A DNA stretch of 64,000 nt, taken from assembly GCF_016802725.1 (NCBI RefSeq), contig NC_052669.1, positions 25,263,770 to 25,327,769 of the forward strand. The letters run 5' to 3'. This document shows positions 12,560 through 25,101 of this stretch, in pieces. This stretch comes from Solenopsis invicta. Its lineage: Eukaryota; Arthropoda; Insecta; Hymenoptera; Formicidae. How positions within the stretch are numbered: position 1 is the stretch's first letter; each line of letters begins with the position of its first letter. The notes under the pieces were generated by a model. It made no database searches. It worked only from the letters and a program-made list of their open reading frames with translations, and had not been told where the DNA came from. The position numbers were made by a program, and so were the translations under genes.

Positions 12560-13910
12560 TGAGTCCCATCCTCCCCGCCGCGTGGCCACAGCGGATTACG
12601 CTCGCTTTTAATTTCCCTTCCCGTTTTATCTCGCTTTTATTTTTCCCCCTTTCGTTTCGCGCGTCGCGTTGCGCGCGTCGAAGAGCGATTTCCGTGGCGG
12701 ACGAAACGAAAGCGCGCGACACGGAAATTGCGGCCTCGTAACGAATGTCGGACGACAATGAAGCGCATAATACGCGGCGAGTCGCTGGAAAGCGGCGCGG
12801 GTAATTAAACGCGCTGCGCGGATTAATGAAGCGCAACGAATGCAGAGTCACGTATTTTTAAGGGACGCGATTAACGTTCGCGTCTCCGCGCGCTGCAAAG
12901 ATAAGCGTCGCGGGCGCATAAAGCGGCGGATAGTATGCATGGACGCGCGAGCTAATTGATGTAAACGTATTAGTTCCCTGTCGCTAGTCGTTATAAAGAT
13001 ATAAAGAGAATTGCGTAGGAAGCACGCTGCGAGGATCGTCCGCATTCCATCGTTTTTATCGACTTTTTTTTTTACTATCCTGCTCTTTTTATTGCAATCG
13101 CTTAGCTAACGAATGAGAATGTAATTTATCCACAAATATTGTCGCACGTTCTGGATATCTGGTGAATATATCTTCGAGTATTTTCAAATGTCGAGTGTTG
13201 ATCCGTACGTAACTCGAGGATAAACAAGGAATATTAATGGAGATGTGATTAATTCCTGTCCTCTCTCACTGGGGTGATTAATTATCCGTTTATTAGATAT
13301 TCGTAGAAGAGATTGAGATGTTTCTTGGATGTTGATATATGCGGGCCTACTCCGCAGTTTGAAACACATTTGCATAATATATTATGCTAATCTTGTACGA
13401 CACCCAAAGGTACTACAAAAATTAATAAAATTAAGTGGCCTTAATTCCTCGTGGCAGATATGTTAGTCGATATTTTGCGAAAATGAGCCGAATAAAGATC
13501 AGCTACAAATAGTTTTAGTGTCATAAGGTTCTTTGGTAGCCGTTTACTGCTGTATTTTTTACATTTTGACAAAAGCAAGGATTGCTAGAGTATAATACAC
13601 GTAATAATACATAAAATATATTTAGTGTAACAAAAGAATAAAAATACAAGTACACGTATTATAATACATTACATTCGTGTTAGACCGAACTTGATTTGCG
13701 ATGGTGGGGAGTCCAACTTAATAGAGGTGTTAGCGGAATCATGAGAGTCTTCCAAATGCCATGTGGTACAAAATTGTCTCTTGTGGCACAATTTGTAATA
13801 AAATAAACAGTAAATAATTCAACAGGTCTCACTTGATTTTTCACATTTGGACCTGCAAACTTGAAGTACATATATGCATACATGCGTGTGTACATACACG
13901 CGTACCCATA

Positions 13911-14219
13911 TGCGTTGCTCGCATGAACTTCCATTTACATGCGTTTAGTGAATATATTGCGAATATATGTGCGTTACTTGCATGAACTGCTTCCAATTAC
14001 ATGCGTTGCCTGTATATATATAGTGAATATACTTGCATTGCTGGCATGAACTGCTTCCATTTACATACGTTGCGTGAATATATTGCGAATATATGTGCGT
14101 TGCTTGCATGAACTTGCTTTCATTTACATGTGTTGCGTGTATATATTGCGAATATACATGCGTTGCCTGCACGAATTACTTCTATACATCTGTTATGTTA
14201 ATATATTGCAAATATACGT
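13911..14219. repeat. Minisatellite, about five units of 59-63 bp
   Basis: Units begin near 13911, 13970, 14033, 14096 and 14159. Each contains TGCATGAACT, a CATTTACATG-like block and the self-complementary ATATTGCGAATAT. Flanks consist of alternating TACATACACG-type sequence. Both strands stay open and give repetitive Tyr/His/Cys-rich frames, which I treat as artefacts. Confidence 0.85.
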
Positions 14220-14474
14220 GCGTACATACACGTGTACATTTTCGCGTAAACATACGCGTACTGTACACATATGCGTTTATATATAGATATGCGTATGTAC
14301 ACGCATACGTTTACACATGCACGCATATATGCATGCGTACATACATGACCTGTGTCAATCTTATAGGATCAAACGAGCAAAATCTATTGGGATCTATTGA
14401 TCTGTTTACTGCTCATGTCGTTCTAATTTGTGTCGCTAGAAATAATTTTGTACCACATGCCATTTAGAAGAAAC

Positions 14475-14991
14475 CGAGGGGAAATTCACAGCCGGCATTG
14501 GTGTACAAAATTTCGGCAGTGGACTGCCGAAAAAAGTAAGCAGTGACCTATAATATTGACGGCATTGTCGTCAGTGGTTGGGGAGTGGTGAGCTCACTTC
14601 AGAGTCGGTTTTTCGATCATTTTTATTATTATTTTTAGTGTTCTATTGTTTGAAGTTATATGCATAAGACAGCACATAATAATGTGCAATTACATAAAAA
14701 TGTATAGATACAGTTCGTAAATAAAATTTTTGGAAGTTTTTTGTATAATTGTGTAGAATACTTCGGGAAAGCTTTAGAATTCTTGTGCAGGCATTGGCGT
14801 ATGATAATGGGCACGCGGTAGTGTTCATAATTGCATGGCATTGCCTTAATTTTAATATAGGATTGACGGCATTGTAGGCATTGACTAACAATAAGCATTG
14901 TCGGCAGTGTACAAAAATGTCGGCAGTGTTTTACAGCAATGCCAAAAATCGGCATTGGTGTACAAAATTTTGGGTTGTGAATTCCCCCTCG
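14475..14991. mobile_element. MITE with 8-bp target duplication, copy 1 (517 bp)
   Basis: Ends are CGAGGGGAAATTCACA and, reverse complemented, CGAGGGGGAATTCACA. It is flanked by a perfect 8-bp duplication GAAGAAAC (14467-14474 and 14992-14999). An 8-bp duplication fits hAT, P or Merlin-type elements; the terminal bases do not let me choose. The interior repeats GGCATTGGTGTACAAAATTT-like and CGGCAGTG motifs. No transposase open frame. Compared with copy 2 it carries about 110 extra bases in the middle. Confidence 0.88.
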
Positions 14992-17900
14992 GAAGAAACT
15001 CATAATTCTGCTAAAATCTCTATTAAATCTCTATTAAGTTCCCTACCAGAGCAAATCACGTTTATATTAAGTTAAAAATTTAGTTTTGTTTATGTGCAAA
15101 TCTGCTGCTCTATTTCGAATTTTGTTGTTCAAGCCGTTTGGCACGAAATTTCGGAAGAATTCATTCTCAGACATCGTACTATCAAATATATCAAAATCCG
15201 ATTTTGTGTGATTTTGTTGCTAACAGTAACAGTAATACCGGAAATAATTTATTTATGCAGGAATCTTGCGCGTTGCGCTCTAAAATTCATTGTCCGATCG
15301 TCAAAGAATTTGTTCATATCGAATATATTACTAAAATAAAAAATGTCTCACTTTTTTAGAAGTGAAAAATTAAGGCCATAAGAATCTTCCGCCCGAGGCG
15401 CATTCCTCTCCTTAGAAGCTGTTGATAAAATGCGATGCCGAAAAGTTTTGCATGCGGCTATCCGGCTTAAGATCTTTGTTCGTGTTTTATTATTATTTCT
15501 TTTTATCGAGCGATTGTGCTTTCACCGTAACGAGGCTGACGGTAGAGATTGGAGCTATCGGAATTTTTCTATCAGCATTGATTCCGCCGCAGTGGAAAGC
15601 AGTTTGAGAAGCGTTCGATGCATCTTCACTTTTCATGTTGCACTTATTCAAAGTGCACTGATGTAAGAATTAATTTTATCTTCAAGACTCAAAATAATTA
15701 TTTTAATCAATTCTCGATCATTAATAGACCTGTCATATGAATAGATTTAATTTCTTTTTTTATTAAGCCTGTCTTTAAAACTTGTGTTTTTACTACGAAA
15801 TTTTTCGGATAAATTCATCTTGGCAAATAGTTCGCCAGTCGTTTTTCGAACTATTTGGCGAACTATTTGCTATCTGGATCGTGACCGAACTAAACTGCCG
15901 CAATGCACCTTATTTTCCTTCGTTCAATCTCGTAATAGTAAAAAATAATTATACCGCATTTTTGAAAGGCAGTATTGGTATAGCGATATTAAGGAAGAAC
16001 TCTTGCCAGAGTATACATGTACAGTTTTTGTGTTTTGAAATCATGAATTCTGAAAATTTCATATAAATTGCGAAAAGCATTAGTCTGCATCTATATCTGA
16101 CCAGGAAGTTTGTTGTTTATAGAAAACCTGGTTTCTGTACCATTTCACGGAGCGAACCACTACCATAATGCGCTGCGCGGTTTTCGAGTTTACGGTATTT
16201 CATTTAAGCGACACATCCACTTCTTTTTTTTTCGTTCTTTTGCTAACGGCAGCTTCCAGTGGCGACGACCGAATGGCTGTTTACCGCAGATGTTTCGCCC
16301 TTTTTACGAGGTGAACTCTTCCGACGTCCAGAGGTTTTTCCACATTTTCGCCCGGAAGGAACCTCCGTTAGTTCGCGGGGCGGTTGTCGGTTGGAAGTCA
16401 ATAGAGAAACACGTACTGTTGCGCTGCTAATGCCGATGGGTCACTCGTCACGACACCGTGTTGTCACATCACCTCTTTTACGAGCCACATAACATTAATG
16501 CATGTTGAGACGGGTGTTATTGCCATCGGTCAACTCTTTTTTTTTATGAACGAAGAAGTTTGGCTGACACATTGATCTGATAGAAAAAGATTCGAAGGGA
16601 ATCAAAGAATGTAGTGAGCAACGTCTCAAAAATATACAAAGCTGCGATGAAGATTTGTTTAAAGTTAATTTATTACAATATAATTAGTTTAGTATATCTT
16701 AAAGTTTAATTGAAACGTTCTTCAGAGAAAATATGTTATAGTTATTTAAAGAACACAGTATGATTGTTTTGATAATAGTGTTTACAAAAAATCCAATTTT
16801 CTTTGTTTAGATAATTCAATGAAAATTATTGAATAATAAGAATGTATTAATATTTTTTTATGAAACTATATAAAATTCAATAACGTAAGCAACTTACATC
16901 CGTTTGACATTATATAATTTTATTTCAATATTTATCATTTCGAAAAGAACGATATTCTCGAGATAAAAATATTTTTTTTCTGTGTCTATAATAAAATTTT
17001 TCAAATAAGAATTGTAAATTGAATAAAAATGTTGGAAACTGTCATTAAAAGTTAATAAGTGTAAAACCTCTCAAAACTCTAATTATTCAATATTTTATTT
17101 GTTTTTCTTGTCTTTTTTTCTGTATATACACAAGAGATATTTACATGACAACATCGTATCTCTACTATACATTTATGTTACATGTTATATTTACATCACG
17201 CTCCTATTTCTTACATTTTTCACGTCGATCACTCCATAAACACGAGAAGTTTTTCTTAAGAGTCCCAGTTGAACGTGGGAGAAGTTTTCATGTTGATCCT
17301 CACTGCTGTATCTTTTTTGCGACATTTAGGCGAGTGTGAAATAGCTTCTTCATTTGACCCAGGCGTTTCTCGAGTCTTCTCCCTTTTATTCGCATGTACA
17401 ACGCGACACATCTTTACACAGGATGCTGAAATCGGCGATAAAACGTCTTTACGACGAGACCTATTTGCGATAGGTCTCGTCATGAATCCGCGGTGAATCG
17501 GTTAGACAGAGGACAACGAGCTTTTGCGGGAGCTGTTACGCGCTTTTCAAACGTCATCGACGACCCGCAAGGAATACAAAATCTTGCTCAAATTGGTGAG
17601 AGCGTCATGTTGCCGAGGTCGGTCGAAATACTCGTGCAACTTTATTAAGAGACTACAAGAACAATCTACTCAATTACTTTGTGAATGGTTAGTCCAAACT
17701 TTGTGAATTTGTTACTTAGAAAAAATTTTTTTCCCGTGTGTTTCGATCAACTAAGCGTTTTGATAAAAAGTAACTTGACAATACAATTTTCGTTTGTAAA
17801 TTATAATTTAAGACATTTCATAATGTGCGATATAATCCACACTTCAGACAAGAACTTAAAAATTGATCTAATACGTAATTTTATAGATTAATTTATTTTT

Positions 17901-19777
17901 CAAATTTTTGTGAAAGCGAATTAGGATCTATTATTGCAGTAAACCTTTCAATTTACAAATTCAATTCAATTTCAAAATGTAAAATTAAAAAGATTAAATA
18001 ATAAAAGGATGAGTGAAAGAAAAATGTTATCCTGAATTCTGACGGAAAGATCGTCTGAAGTGTGAACTTTAGTGAGTTGTAAATTCTATTTTTATTACTT
18101 ATAAACTCTATTTTTCCAGAAAAGTGAAGATTTTGCGATCATTTTCTGTTTTTAAGTATTGATCAACGTTTTTGACCTATTTTTTTTTATAATTTTTTAA
18201 TAATAAATTTTTTAAAGTAGCGTACATCGTCAATGCTTATGCGGAATCGTTTGTTAAAAATCGTAGTGCGGTTGGAGCGGATTTGTCGCCACCGTTCCCT
18301 TCGAACATGCTGACATAACGTGAATAAAATCCAATGGGTAGAAGTCTCTTCGGATCGCTACTGTCCGACGAAGAGGACCCGCGGGCCTACGAACGAGTCC
18401 TCGCAAAAACGCGCAGCTGTTCTCCTGCATAATTTATAAGGGAAACTTCGTAAAGGGTGCAGCGCGACGAAATTGCCAAGTAAAATGTCGACGTCCACCT
18501 GTCCACCTTTCGCGATCGCTTCGCCAAGTTTTCCCGGTCGACCTTGTCGTTTCACTCGTTAAAGCCGCAATTTCCACGAAACTCTTTACATTGCGCGAGA
18601 CGCGCGCGCGCGCGCGCTTCCCCTTTCTCCACTAGGTCAGCGCGAGAAAAAGGGACGATTCATTTTTTTTTTCTGACGAGTGAAGATAGCGATGCGTTAA
18701 ATCTTCAACGGAGCGTTTTGCGGACCCTTCTCCTACCCCTTCTTCTCTCTGTTACACGCAGGCGGCTCATAAATTATGCCGAATTAATGCCTCAATGAAA
18801 GTTTTCACGATTCTCGAGCCAACACCAATTTCGAGCCTAGTCGGCTGGCTGTCCCTTTTATGAATTAAACATTTGCGTTTTTAACCTTCGATAAGGCTAA
18901 AAACAAATGTCGCGCGCGGAGATCGCCGCGCCGCTTGCTTACGATTTATTAAATACCGCCAGCTTTTTTTAGCACACCTCTGCCCTCAGCTAGTCAGTTC
19001 GTACATTATAAAGTAAAATCTAGCAGAAGTGGCGCAACTCGAATTTTCCAGGAATATTGATTTCGCGAGATGTGGCAGAAGAATAAATGCATAAAATGGA
19101 AGGGCTCGTAATAATAATTATGTAGACAGAGAGTTTTTAACGCGACTGCCACGAATGGCGTATGAATTAATACGACGCACATTTTAATGAGGTAAAATTA
19201 CTTTTAACTTCGCATAGAACCGCTCGTAAAATCGGAATGTTTTTCACGCAATTATAAAATCGTCTGAAAAATATTTCGTAGAATGTCTTAGGCAGCGCGC
19301 AAAGATGGCAAGCTTTCGAGGGCTCCCACTTGCAAAATCCGTTTCTGAAAAATTTCCGTGACCCTTGGAGTTAATCCGATGTTATTTTTGATGCGATGAG
19401 CTCCGAGTCGTTTAAACTGGTCATTTTCCGCGGCAGAGATGTCGCGGAATGAAAACGCGCGGCACTGTAATCTCCGGGAGATGACCGCAGAGCGCTGTAA
19501 TTTTAATCGCGCGACTTTGACGACGTTGCATGCGTGCATGCGCGGCGGAAGGAGGATCGAAAGAGATCGCGCAAAGAGAAATTGCAATGTCCGTCGATCT
19601 TGCTCTCGCACACGTACGTCGAGTCGATGAAAAATTGATGCGTTGCAGATAGGACTGACGTTATGAGCCACGTCCTGGAGTTTTATTAAGCGATATCTCT
19701 CGGTGTTGATCATAGATAGCAACTTGAGGTTGGTTTCTTTATACGGAGAGAATTTTCTCTTTGAGTTTCTACCCTCG

Positions 19778-19991
19778 AAATCATGGTAGTCGTGGAACAA
19801 CATGGACTTTGAAGAATTTGTCTATGTTTTTAGTAAAATTTAGTCATTTAATAAAATTTTGGTAAAATTTAACATAATTATTTTATAAAATAGTTTGGTT
19901 AAATTTTATTACAAATTTTACTTAAATTTGATTAAAAGTGTGTATAGTAAAATTCTTTAAAGTCCATGTTGTCCCACGGCTACCATGATTT
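19778..19991. mobile_element. Short element with 42-bp terminal inverted repeats
   Basis: The left end AAATCATGGTAG and the right end CTACCATGATTT start arms that match over about 42 bp with only a few differences, including ACAACATGGACTTT on the left. The centre is AT-rich with repeated TAAAATTT. No clear target duplication is visible. Non-coding and MITE-like; family not recognised. Confidence 0.65.
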
Positions 19992-21101
19992 GAAAAATAA
20001 AGTTTAAAAGAAATTTCTCTTCGTGTATACAAGAGGAAAATTGAAATGTCGAAGGGTTTAATATGATTCGATGCAATTTACAATTAGAAGAGAATCGCGA
20101 TACCATCCTTGTTGTACTTCTATAGTTACAAACTCTAGTAATAAAAGGTTTTCTTATAATTTTTAAGGTAATGCAATCTTTTCCCAAAGGTGCTTACCAA
20201 TGTGCGATGCTTTCATGAAGAGTTTGTCCAAGAAAGTTTACTTTAAGTTTTGCTCTCGAAAACCCGCGCCGCTTAAAACCTCAACTCGCGTTTCGTTTAC
20301 GTTTGAGGCGTCGGGAATATTCCGTTGTATTGGGAAAAGATAAATGATCCTCGGAGTAGAGCTCGCATCGCTGGAAACGTTTCAAGCTGGAAAAAGTTTC
20401 AATCGTTTTTCTTCCCATTCGTTTTCTTTCGTTCGGCGGCGCTGCGAGGAAGGTATTTACCAAGCCAGTTTCCTTCCTTCTTGCGATTATGGGATTTTAT
20501 ATGATTGCTTATGAGGAAATATTAGGCACTGTTCGCTCGATGCATTTGGCACAGGAATGAGCTCCGCTGCAAATAAATCTTGTCGATGCCAAAAGCGAAA
20601 GCTTCGATTGAATTCAACGGTATCAAGGGAATGCATATTCGCAAAAATACCAAATTCAGTTTCTTTGTCCGTTATCGAAATTCACACGTAAGCGAGCGGT
20701 TGAGGTTGCAGTTACACAATTTTATTACAAAATTACAATATTTTTATTATAAAAATATACTATTTTAAAATATATTATCTTGTGCCATTAAATTATTAAT
20801 TATAAATATATAGTAAATGAATAAGTGTCAAATATGTTAGGGACAAATATTTTTCCATCGGCCAAATAATTAAAAAGCGTTCACGTAAACAACGAACCAG
20901 AAACCCTTGGTTTTTTCATGTAGAAAAATTTTTATTATAAAGCAGTGGAACATCTTGAAACTGAAACAGTTTCAAAAGTGTTTCAGATAAAAATTGCTCT
21001 AAATTATATGATAATAAAAAATGACATAAAATTTATATTATGTGACAAAAAAGGAATTCCTAAAAAGTTATTTTGAGAAATTATAATGTAAGGGGAGAAT
21101 A

Positions 21102-21505
21102 CGAGGGGAAATTCACAGCCGGCATTGGTGTACAAAATTTCGGCAGTGGACTGCCGAAAAAAGTAAGCAGTGATCTATAATATTGACGGCATTGTCGTCA
21201 GTGGTTGGGGAGTGGTGAGCTCACTTCAGAGTCGGTTTTTCGATCATGGGGTTGAGCACAAAAATTTTTGAATACTTCGGGAAAGCTTTAGAATTCTTGT
21301 GCAGGCATTGGCGTATGATAATGGGCACGCGGTAGTGTTCATAATTGCATGGCATTGCCTTAATTTTAATATAGGATTGACGGCATTGTAGGCATTGACT
21401 AACAATAAGCATTGTCGGCAGTGTACAAAAATGTCGGCAGTGTTTTACAGCAATGCCAAAAATCGGCATTGGTGTACAAAATTTTGGGTTGTGAATTCCC
21501 CCTCG
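21102..21505. mobile_element. MITE with 8-bp target duplication, copy 2 (404 bp)
   Basis: Nearly identical to copy 1 (14475-14991) over the outer left about 140 bp and right about 240 bp, with the same termini. It is flanked by its own perfect 8-bp duplication GGAGAATA (21094-21101 and 21506-21513). The middle differs: after CGGTTTTTCGATCAT it has a short GGGGTTGAGCAC segment instead of the longer AT-rich centre of copy 1. Confidence 0.9.
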
Positions 21506-23866
21506 GGAGAATAACATATGAGAAAGATATATTCTTCTTTTCTCTACAAAAAAAATTTAATTTAAGAATAGAAAAATTTAAGAATACATAAGAACATGTA
21601 AAATGAGTTACGAAAAGAATTTGATTATATAGTTTGAAGAATAAATAGCAGCAGTATTAAAATTAAGGGTAGACGGTAAAAGTGTAAGAGAGCTCCAGAA
21701 TGTGGGTGGGGCGCTCGAATCTAAGAGGTTGGAAAAATAAGCGCGGATAATCCTCGTCAACATCGTTTGCCGTGGTTATAGAATCGAGCCTTACTTTTCC
21801 TTCGCCATTATGAGATTTTTTGACGTCAACTATCCGCCGTCTGTGAAATGCGCGGCATTAAACTACCCGGTTCCCGGGCACAGAAGCCGGAGGATTGAAG
21901 ACAGTTTTCCGTGGCGCAAGCTCATCGGGCTTGCACACTGAGTTTTTCGATAATCACCTTTCATAACCACGTTTTCTCGATTGCCTTTTTCCACCCTACT
22001 CTGGAACATCCTCCCAGTGTTCCGGCTCGTCAATATCGCCGTATCAATTACAATCAATCTCACCAGAAAATACGGGAGGGAAATATTCCGCATATCTCGT
22101 TTCTATACAGAATAGTTGCTAATTGTCTGAAAGATCTTAAGGAATTTCTATAATAATTCAACACGCAAACCTTCAGACATATATTTGAAAAAAATTTTAG
22201 TTTTTCAAAAAATTTAAAAAATTACTAAGATTATTTTGTGTATATTTAACGGACATGAAGACTTATCTTTTGGGGTCTTCAAACATACATAAAGTTTCAT
22301 TAAAATTGGGGAAAAAAAGACGCAATTTTTCTTTCAACTTTAACTCTGTATATCTTTGAAACTCAGCCATTTCTAACGTATGATCATATATAAAGTTTTC
22401 ATCTTGAATTATACAGCGTAAGATATCACTCTTTAAAATCTTAGAGTATTTGACAATCATCCTGTATATTTCTCTTTCTATTACTCAAAGCAATTTTGTA
22501 ACGCGTAGGAAAACGCGAACGAGCACATTTTGTACATGTCGAGGTGATTCGCTGCTGCGAAACGCACCATTTTCTGCGATTCCGTTTCTCCTTGAGTCAT
22601 TCGCTCACTTTACGTCAGGCAAAGCGCAGACCGTATTATCGGCAACGGGCATTTTTAATATCGAGCGAAGAACGGCGAAGGCGTGCTGCCGGCCAGTTGT
22701 TATTACTAGCTGCTTCGATATTAACGATAGAGCGATCGTCGACCTGATCCCTCGCGGGGCGTGGCAACAGGATACTTCGAAAGTGGGTCGACGAGCGCAG
22801 CTTTTTAAATAGCGAGCTTTTCACGATCTCGAACAACTTTAATCTCGAGCATTTTTCAATACCTATCGATAGAAATTTATATCCAAACATATCGTATAAT
22901 CACAGGACGAGAGCTGCTTCGAGCATAAATTCTAACGTTGCATAATATACGTCACATTGCGCGTCACGCAATTGAATATTATTACATGTTTATGCAGAAA
23001 TATGCACGAATTTGTGCTTTTTTTATTATTCCCGAGCACTCGCTCGTTTTCATTACATATTATTAAAAAGTTTGTTAAATTTAATTAAACTTAGGTTGAA
23101 TTTAATTATTATTATTGAGGATACATTCGATATGTTAAATGTACATAATAATGACTTTTTCGGATACTTTAAATGTTCCTCGTAAACATTATCGCGTCTT
23201 TCAATTCATTGCTCCTTGATCTGGATGAATAATGCATTTCTATTCATATAGCAGAATTAATTATAACAAAACTTCCGCGCGCGCTCCGATCTTATTAACA
23301 TCCGTTCTTCAAATCCGTAATAAGATTTTCCGCTATGACGCATCCCACATTGATCCCGCTTAAATCGTGAGAATCTACATCTGAACGAGCTGTTCGCGCA
23401 AATTTATTGAGTTGTCAGTAATCAAAACCCTTTCAGAGCGATTACGTCACTGAGATTAATTACGAGATTAACTGTCGCGTCAAATGACTGTGACGCCACC
23501 ACGCTCGAATTCATTGTTATATGTACAGAGAGAACGAGGGAGAGAGGGAGGAGAATTTAAATATTCTCACTTCGAGAAATATTAATGAATCTATATAAAA
23601 TTTATATATACATTTTTAATATATAATATTTTTTTATGTACATGTTTTCATGTATTTTTTAAATAATTTATTTCTCATATAGTATATGCGGTACGGTATC
23701 CGCCCGTGTTATCGCGCATACACCTCCAAAGTTAAAGCGCTTCCGTTCATTATCCGCTTAACTCGTGGTGGCCGCCGACTAATCAGCGCTATTAATTGCG
23801 ATAATTGGTGCGTCCAACCGCCTGGACCGAGCGGCGCCAAATCGTCAGTCCCGACGGTGTTTAAGA

Positions 23867-24022
23867 ATGCGAATCCCTCGTACGTTCTCGCTAGCCATCC
23901 TGTGTGTCTACCTCCGTGATATTTATGTCGCCACTTTATCTCAAAGTAGCGGCTGGTTTGCGCGCGATAAGAGATACCTGGTGTATCCACCACCCGGAGA
24001 CTATACTCCAACGAAAGTTCAG
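23867..24022 (+). CDS. Gene 1 exon 1: signal peptide and R-D-K-R site
   Basis: 52 codons from ATG to GTTCAG before GTATGT. Hydrophobic FSLAILCVYL near the start; the processing-type R-D-K-R directly precedes YLVYPPP. Confidence 0.85.
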
Positions 24023-25054
24023 GTATGTACAACAGTTTTCAGGTTCCAAAGGTGTTCTTAAACAAAACAAACGAGGCCGCGTGAAAAGTCGCCGTTGGTT
24101 AGACCGATATTTCAACGAGACTATTAAGGGATATTGCTAAATAAAAAAGTAGTGAGATTTATTTTTTTTTAAATTTTTATTATGTATATTATTTATAGTG
24201 ATTGTATTTTTTTTATATTAACGATTAGATATTTCACTTTTCTTTGATAAATTGACTGTGCTGTACTCTATTAAAATCTTTCTTTTCAAATCAGAATTAA
24301 TAATCAGTAGGATTGCTCGATATAACATATCAGACATCTGAATTTTTAATTTAGTTGGAAAAGTTCTTAACAAAGTTTACTTAACGTCGAAATTAAATAA
24401 AAATTAAATGAAAATCGGCCTGTTATCATGTTATTCGGATCGTTTTGTACAATCTCGACGGCGGGCGACACGTTTGATGGAGGATTCGCGATATCGGCTA
24501 TTCGAATCACAGAGTTTCGGGACACATCCATTTTCCGATCTAATTTCGTGTGGTTGAACCTCGATCGCTGGCAGCACTAGAGAGCGGATGGCAGGCAGGG
24601 CGAGGGAACAGACGGGGTGATTCGATCTCTGGTTGTGGCAAACGATCGATGACACCTTCCTATATTTGAAAACCGTTCCAGTTAATCCTCGGCCTCGGTT
24701 TACCCATGGAAGTTGACGTCAGCATGATTATCGGCTACGTGATGAAATTTAATTACGTCCTGCCCTATAACGCCTCGTACTTGACGGATCCATACGTCCG
24801 TTATGACAGATCGATCAACCGCCATGTCGAGCCTGATGGAAATGACGCCACTCCGCCAAATGCGAAAGGTATCATGTTCTTTGCTTGCGCGACATGTGAG
24901 ATTAATTGAAGCTATTGTCCGTTCGGAGAGTCTTTCCGCTCGACTTGCATCAGGAATTAAATAATCTCTCGAATCATCATTCACATGATTAATCCGTAGC
25001 ATTAGTCTGTATTAATTCTGTATGAATTAATTGAAGCTATTGTGTGTTTCCATT

Positions 25055-25101
<47 letters not shown>

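Larger units (their letters stand above)
13689..15061. mobile_element. Foldback element with long terminal inverted repeats, interrupted by a MITE
   Basis: The left arm (from 13689: ACTTGATTTGCGATGG, later AAATGCCATGTGGTACAAAA near 13754) is matched in reverse complement by the right arm (about 14344-14474 continuing at 15000-15061, ending at ATTTGC reversed). The right arm is split by the 517-bp MITE at 14475-14991. Between the arms lies a 63-bp minisatellite. Without the MITE and one target duplication the element is about 850 bp. No transposase is visible, so it is a non-autonomous foldback-type DNA element. Confidence 0.65.
10826..23866. other. Repeat-rich spacer between the minus-strand copy and DM4/12 gene 1
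   Basis: 13 kb without a recognisable gene. It holds the foldback/minisatellite/MITE complex (13689-15061), the second MITE copy (21102-21505), the long-TIR element (19778-19991) and CpG-rich patches at about 12.4-13.0, 18.3-18.8 and 22.5-22.8 kb. Open frames of up to 171 codons (19803-19288, minus) show no family signature and overlap the TIR of the 19.8 kb element, so they are not called. Confidence 0.5.

Noticed and set aside
13945..14467. Repetitive Tyr/His/Cys-rich open frames on both strands
   Set aside because: Artefact of the 63-bp minisatellite whose unit contains no stop in several frames.
14656..15003. 115-codon minus-strand frame and its shorter twin at 21221-21517
   Set aside because: The same non-coding MITE translated twice; the frames follow the repeat, not a gene, and show no transposase motif.
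19288..19803. 171-codon open frame on minus strand
   Set aside because: Runs out of the terminal repeat of the 19.8 kb element, has no motif, and shorter frames overlap it on the other strand; no splice or promoter support.
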